A DNA stretch of 14,113 nt from Desulfobacterales bacterium. Lineage in GTDB: Bacteria; Desulfobacterota; Desulfobacteria; Desulfobacterales; BuS5. Position numbers and translations under genes: made by a program. The stretch lies in assembly GCA_020056865.1 (NCBI GenBank), contig JAGVGX010000121.1, positions 1 to 14,113 of the forward strand, in the 5' to 3' direction. The notes beneath the pieces were generated by a model that was not told where the DNA came from, did no database searches, and was given only the letters and a program-made list of their open reading frames with translations. This document shows, in pieces, positions 8,090 through 14,113 of this stretch (position 1 is the first letter of the stretch; each line of letters begins with the position of its first letter).

Positions 8090-8310
8090 CGAGAACTCAT
8101 CTTGCAACTTGCCGTACAGGGAAAACTTGTGGAACAGGATCCCAATGATGAACCAGCCAGTGAACTCCTGAAACGCATCAAAGCTGAAAAAAAGAAACTC
8201 ATCGCCGAAGAAAAAATTAAAAAACAAAAACCCTTGCCGGAAATTGCTGAGGATGAAAAGCCTTTTGAGCTGCCTGAGGGGTGGGAATGGGCTAGGCTTG
8301 GAAATCTCGT
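8090..8310 (+). repeat. hsdS internal direct repeat, copy 1
   Basis: This copy encodes RELILQLAVQGKL through PNDEPASELLKRIKAEKKKL and on to ELPEGWEWARLGNL. It aligns without gaps to copy 2 at 8866-9086 with a constant offset of 776 bp. One block (8168-8191 against 8944-8967) is identical over 24 bases. It is the conserved region preceding TRD1. Confidence 0.88.
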
Positions 8311-8865
8311 TAGTATTCAAACAATGAGAATGGCATCTATCCATTTTTTTCATGTGCTGCAATGTCTCTAAAAAGTGATAACTATTCCTTCGATTGTGAA
8401 GCCTTACTACTTCCTGGAAATGGCGCTAATGTAGGTTTAGTGACATATTATAATGGAAAATTTGAAGCCTACCAAAGAACATATGTATTGAATGACTTTA
8501 TAAAAATATTTCCAAAATATGTTGAAAAATCTTTGAATGCTAGATTTTTAAAATCAATTGAAGGAAAACAATATGGTTCTGCGATAAATTACATAAAAAT
8601 TGGCAATCTGTTGGATTTTATTATTTCTCTCCCACCACTTGCAGAACAAAAACTCATCGTAACCAAAGTCAATCAACTGATGCAGCTCTGTGATCAGTTG
8701 GATGCCTGCCAGAAAAAAGCTTCCACAAAATATATATCGCTAAATGATGCAGCGCTGGAAAAGCTGTTATCTGCCAAAACTATTGAAGAATTTGCCGAGC
8801 ATTGGCAATTTATCTGTAATAATTTCGATCTTATCTACAACGATTCTGCCCATGTAAATAAACTC

Positions 8866-9086
8866 CGACAGGCCATTCTTCAACTCGCAGTGCAGGGGAA
8901 ACTGGCACCACAAGACCCAAACGACGAACCCGCCGGCGAACTACTGAAACGCATCAAAGCTGAAAAAGAAAAACTCATCGCCGAAGGAAAAATCAAAAAA
9001 CAAAAACCACTTCCGCTCATCACTGAAGATAAAATTCCCTACGAATTGCCTAATGGTTGGGAGTGGGTGAGGTTGGGTGAATTAGG
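8866..9086 (+). repeat. hsdS internal direct repeat, copy 2
   Basis: This copy encodes RQAILQLAVQGKL through PNDEPAGELLKRIKAEKEKL to ELPNGWEWVRLGEL and precedes TRD2. The offset from copy 1, 776 bp, is not a multiple of three because of the frameshift between them. A crossover would join homologous codons and leave an 852-nt open frame with a single TRD. Confidence 0.88.
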
Positions 9087-9672
9087 AGAAATAAATCCAC
9101 GGATCAATGTTGATAATGACGAAATGGACGTCTCATTTATACCAATGAAAATGATTTCGGAAAAGTATGGAAAACGTCATTCTTTCGAAAGAAAAAAATG
9201 GGCGGAAGTTAAAAAGGGATTTACCTACTTTATGGATAGTGATGTTGGCCTCGCAAAAATTACACCATGCTTTGAAAATGGAAAATCGACAGTTTTTAAA
9301 GGATTATTGAATGGAGTTGGAGCAGGCACAACTGAATTACATATTTTCAGGCAAGATCCAGAGTTGATTTTACCTGAGTATGTGTTGATTTTTTTCAAAT
9401 GTTCTAAGTTCTTAAATGATGCAAAAGAAAAAATGACGGGAACCGCCGGTCAAAAAAGAGTTCCACGAGATTTTGTAAGGTTTGTTCCGTTTCCACTTCC
9501 CTCTATTTCTGAGCAAAAACGCATAGTAGCCAAGGTCGATCAACTGATGAACCTTTGCGACAAACTCGAAACCAGACTCAACCAGTCGAAAAAAGACAGC
9601 GAAATGCTCATGCAGATAGTTCTGCAAAAAGCATTGGAAGCACAATAAGGAATATCGCGGTAGCCACAAGAG

Positions 9673-10134
9673 TTGCAGAAAATTGAAGCGGTGTGGCCGG
9701 CCAAGGCAACGCTGATAGCCGCTACATTGGAATTCTCTCTTCGGCGAATTCGTCCGGAAGGTCTAAAAATCTCTTTTCCTTCCGATGTCCTTCCGTTGAT
9801 TCGTCATTATGCCGATCGCAAGCAGGAACATTTCCTGTGCATTTCTATCAATGGCGCTAATGAAGTTATTACCAGCCGTGTTGTTTCCGTCGGCCTTGTC
9901 AACAAGACCCAGGTTCATCCCAGAGAAGTCTTTGCCGATCCAATCACTGACCGTGCCTCAGCCATCATTGTAGCCCACAACCATCCATCAGGTGGTCTAA
10001 CACCAAGCAAAGAAGACATCGAAGTTACCAAACAGTTAAAGTCCGCCGGTGAAACCTTGGGAATCAAACTTCTGGATCACATAATTTTCAATCATAAAAG
10101 CGCTTACAGTTTTTTGGAACATGGCGAAATATAA
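9673..10134 (+). CDS. radC: RadC family JAB-domain protein, N-terminally truncated
   Basis: RadC proteins carry an N-terminal helix-hairpin-helix and a C-terminal JAB/MPN domain with a JAMM metal site. Their true role is unsettled, and many copies travel with R-M or other mobile islands. The visible 153 aa (from TTG 9673) contain the whole JAB domain: Glu85 in HPREVF, and HNHPSGGLTPSKED with His102, His104, Ser106 and Asp115 as the JAMM residues. Only the tail of the HhH part remains (QKIEAVWPAKATLIAA), where the usual GVGPAKA reads AVWPAKA. About 70 residues are missing compared with the usual 220-230 aa. Weak coding similarity continues upstream in another frame (NIAVAT, 9653-9669), suggesting that a deletion and shift removed the 5' end next to hsdS. 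The TTG start is only the first possible codon after TAG 9661-9663, and no Shine-Dalgarno supports it. It may be a pseudogene. Confidence 0.8.
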   Translation: MQKIEAVWPAKATLIAATLEFSLRRIRPEGLKISFPSDVLPLIRHYADRKQEHFLCISINGANEVITSRVVSVGLVNKTQVHPREVFADPITDRASAIIVAHNHPSGGLTPSKEDIEVTKQLKSAGETLGIKLLDHIIFNHKSAYSFLEHGEI

Positions 10135-10185
10135 AAATGTCCTTGAACCCTTTCATCGACCAACGCTTTGAGATAAACAAAAAAA

Positions 10186-11040
10186 TTAAAGCCTGCTGCC
10201 ACTCCATCTTAATTTTGTTTTTAAAATATCAAAATAGTTGTGATTCGGAAGGGTTATCATATGAAGCGGGTGTGGCCATTTTTTAATAAAAACCACATCC
10301 TTGTTCTTTATATCAAGACCTTCTTGTCCATCAACAGTCAACATCAGGTCTGAAGCCTTATCAGATAATTCTATTTTTATACATACTGAATCAGGAACGA
10401 TTAAAGGTCTGTTGGTAAGCGTAAAAGGACATATAGGCGTCATGATAATACCAGGAACATCCGGATGAAGGACAGGGCCGCCTGCAGCAAGAGAGTATGC
10501 TGTTGAGCCTGTTGGTGTTGAAACGATCAGACCATCGGCCCTATATGTTGTCAGGTACCTGTCATTTATATAGGTTTTTATGTCAGCTAGTCTGGCAAGA
10601 GCGCCTTTGTTTATAACAATATCATTAAGGGCTGTCTCGCTAATATATTTTTTACCCTCTCTGATGACTTCAGCGTGAAGACGCATGCGCTGTTTTATGG
10701 TATATTTTTTTTTAATTATTAATTCAGCTGCTGAAAATAAATCTTTTTCAGATTGTTCCGCTAAAAAACCGACCTGGCCAAATTTTATTCCAAGAATCGG
10801 TATTGCCGTGTCTCCCAACCAGCGAACCGCACTTAAAAACGTGCCATCTCCGCCAAGAACGAAAACACAGGAAAGATCAGACGGGGCAAAAACTTTTTTT
10901 GTTTTTTTATCTTGATGAGAATATGACGCTTTATCTTTATACACAACGTCAATATCTTTTGATTGTAACCAGCTAACAAGTTCCTCTGCTTTTTTTAATG
11001 CGTTATCATCGTTTTTTACAACCAAACCGATTTTTTTCAT
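10186..11040 (-). CDS. nadK: NAD kinase
   Basis: This enzyme phosphorylates NAD to NADP in the cytoplasm using ATP or polyphosphate. The 284-aa length is normal. The GGDGT motif lies at residues 63-67, the ALNDIVI segment at 137-143 (Asn139, Asp140), and the glycine-rich [20 protein letters not shown] at 169-188. The nucleotide-binding stretch after GGDGT reads [13 protein letters not shown], where many NAD kinases have GVNLGxLGFL; the pattern is recognisable, with Lys in place of Asn. The gene starts 18 nt after the gyrB stop and is read in the same direction, so it is probably the last gene of the dnaN-gyrB-nadK transcript. The ribosome-binding site is weak (AGAAGAA somewhat far from the ATG). 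It converges on the island's radC, with only 51 nt between the stops. Confidence 0.96.
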   Translation of the reverse strand: MKKIGLVVKNDDNALKKAEELVSWLQSKDIDVVYKDKASYSHQDKKTKKVFAPSDLSCVFVLGGDGTFLSAVRWLGDTAIPILGIKFGQVGFLAEQSEKDLFSAAELIIKKKYTIKQRMRLHAEVIREGKKYISETALNDIVINKGALARLADIKTYINDRYLTTYRADGLIVSTPTGSTAYSLAAGGPVLHPDVPGIIMTPICPFTLTNRPLIVPDSVCIKIELSDKASDLMLTVDGQEGLDIKNKDVVFIKKWPHPLHMITLPNHNYFDILKTKLRWSGSRL

Positions 11041-11058
11041 GTTAGACGTTCTGTTCTT

Positions 11059-14113
<3,055 letters not shown>

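Larger units (their letters stand above)
8021..9648 (+). pseudogene. hsdS: Type I restriction-modification specificity (S) subunit, frameshifted in TRD1
   Basis: HsdS recognises the bipartite DNA target. The first frame (8021-8371) encodes the N-terminal conserved part up to ELPEGWEWARLGNLVSIQT. The correct reading then moves to the other frame (NENGIYPFFSC..., from about 8323) and continues to 9648, giving about 542 aa in total. Two target-recognition domains can be seen: TRD1 (about 8310-8630, ending in an LPPLAEQKLIV segment) and TRD2 (about 9086-9500, ending in LPSISEQKRIV). Each is followed by a helical conserved spacer (KVNQLMQLCDQLD, KVDQLMNLCDKLE). The shift lies between 8311 and 8326 and amounts to a net loss of one base (or 3n+1). 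It is not in a homopolymer. Comparison with family memory suggests that a GKLDANA-like stretch may also be missing. The start is supported by AGGGAG at 8010-8015 and the TAATG overlap with hsdM. The internal ATG 8362 would make a 428-aa product lacking most of the first conserved region. Confidence 0.88.

Noticed and set aside
3593..10171. GCTTTGA shared at both island edges (3593-3599 and 10165-10171) as an attachment or target-site duplication
   Set aside because: Seven bases are expected by chance at this distance, the edges are not precisely known, and no integrase or transposase is present.

Overview
The window looks like a chromosomal segment from an AT-rich Gram-negative bacterium, most plausibly a sulfate-reducer-type Desulfobacterota (Desulfobacterales-like). 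This is inference from the gene set and from the long Gram-negative type of GyrB; no rRNA or other taxonomic marker is present. The right end lies close to a replication origin: a partial dnaN, gyrB and nadK form a compact leftward operon (14113 to 10186). dnaN and gyrB overlap by an ATGA and there is no recF between them. dnaA and oriC would be expected just beyond the right edge.

The left part (1-3554) carries two rightward housekeeping genes: a U32-family radical-type RNA hydroxylase or 'peptidase' (100-2115) and an integral-membrane M48/Ste24-type zinc protease (2322-3554). Each is preceded by a short palindromic dispersed element that ends only 5-6 nt before the start codon. The first (about 4-93) is built of heptad repeats. 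The second (about 2131-2316) has arms with a 10-bp period and carries in its centre a 3' remnant of a GxxExxY (PDDEXK_3) gene.

Between the convergent M48 and nadK genes sits an accessory island (about 3560-10180) with a visibly higher G+C content than the backbone. In sample 60-base blocks, 33 G/C are counted from 7141 and 28 from 5341, against 14 from 11461 in gyrB and 16 from 1561 in the U32 gene. The island holds a type I restriction-modification locus, hsdR-hsdM-hsdS-radC, all rightward and closely spaced. It is decayed: hsdR has a single net +1 frameshift between the nuclease/Walker A part and the DECH part, hsdS has a net -1 shift at the start of its first target-recognition domain, and radC lacks its N-terminal portion. 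Only hsdM is fully intact.

To the left of hsdR are leftovers of what was probably a second, differently organised type I locus: the C-terminal part of an AlbA_2-type ATP-binding regulator (3618-4073) followed by a roughly 16-codon stub of an hsdS start (from 4090). The island therefore appears to be a mosaic of two R-M loci in the process of decay. hsdS also contains a long internal direct repeat (offset exactly 776 bp). Recombination across it would remove TRD1 together with the frameshift and leave an in-frame half-size specificity subunit.
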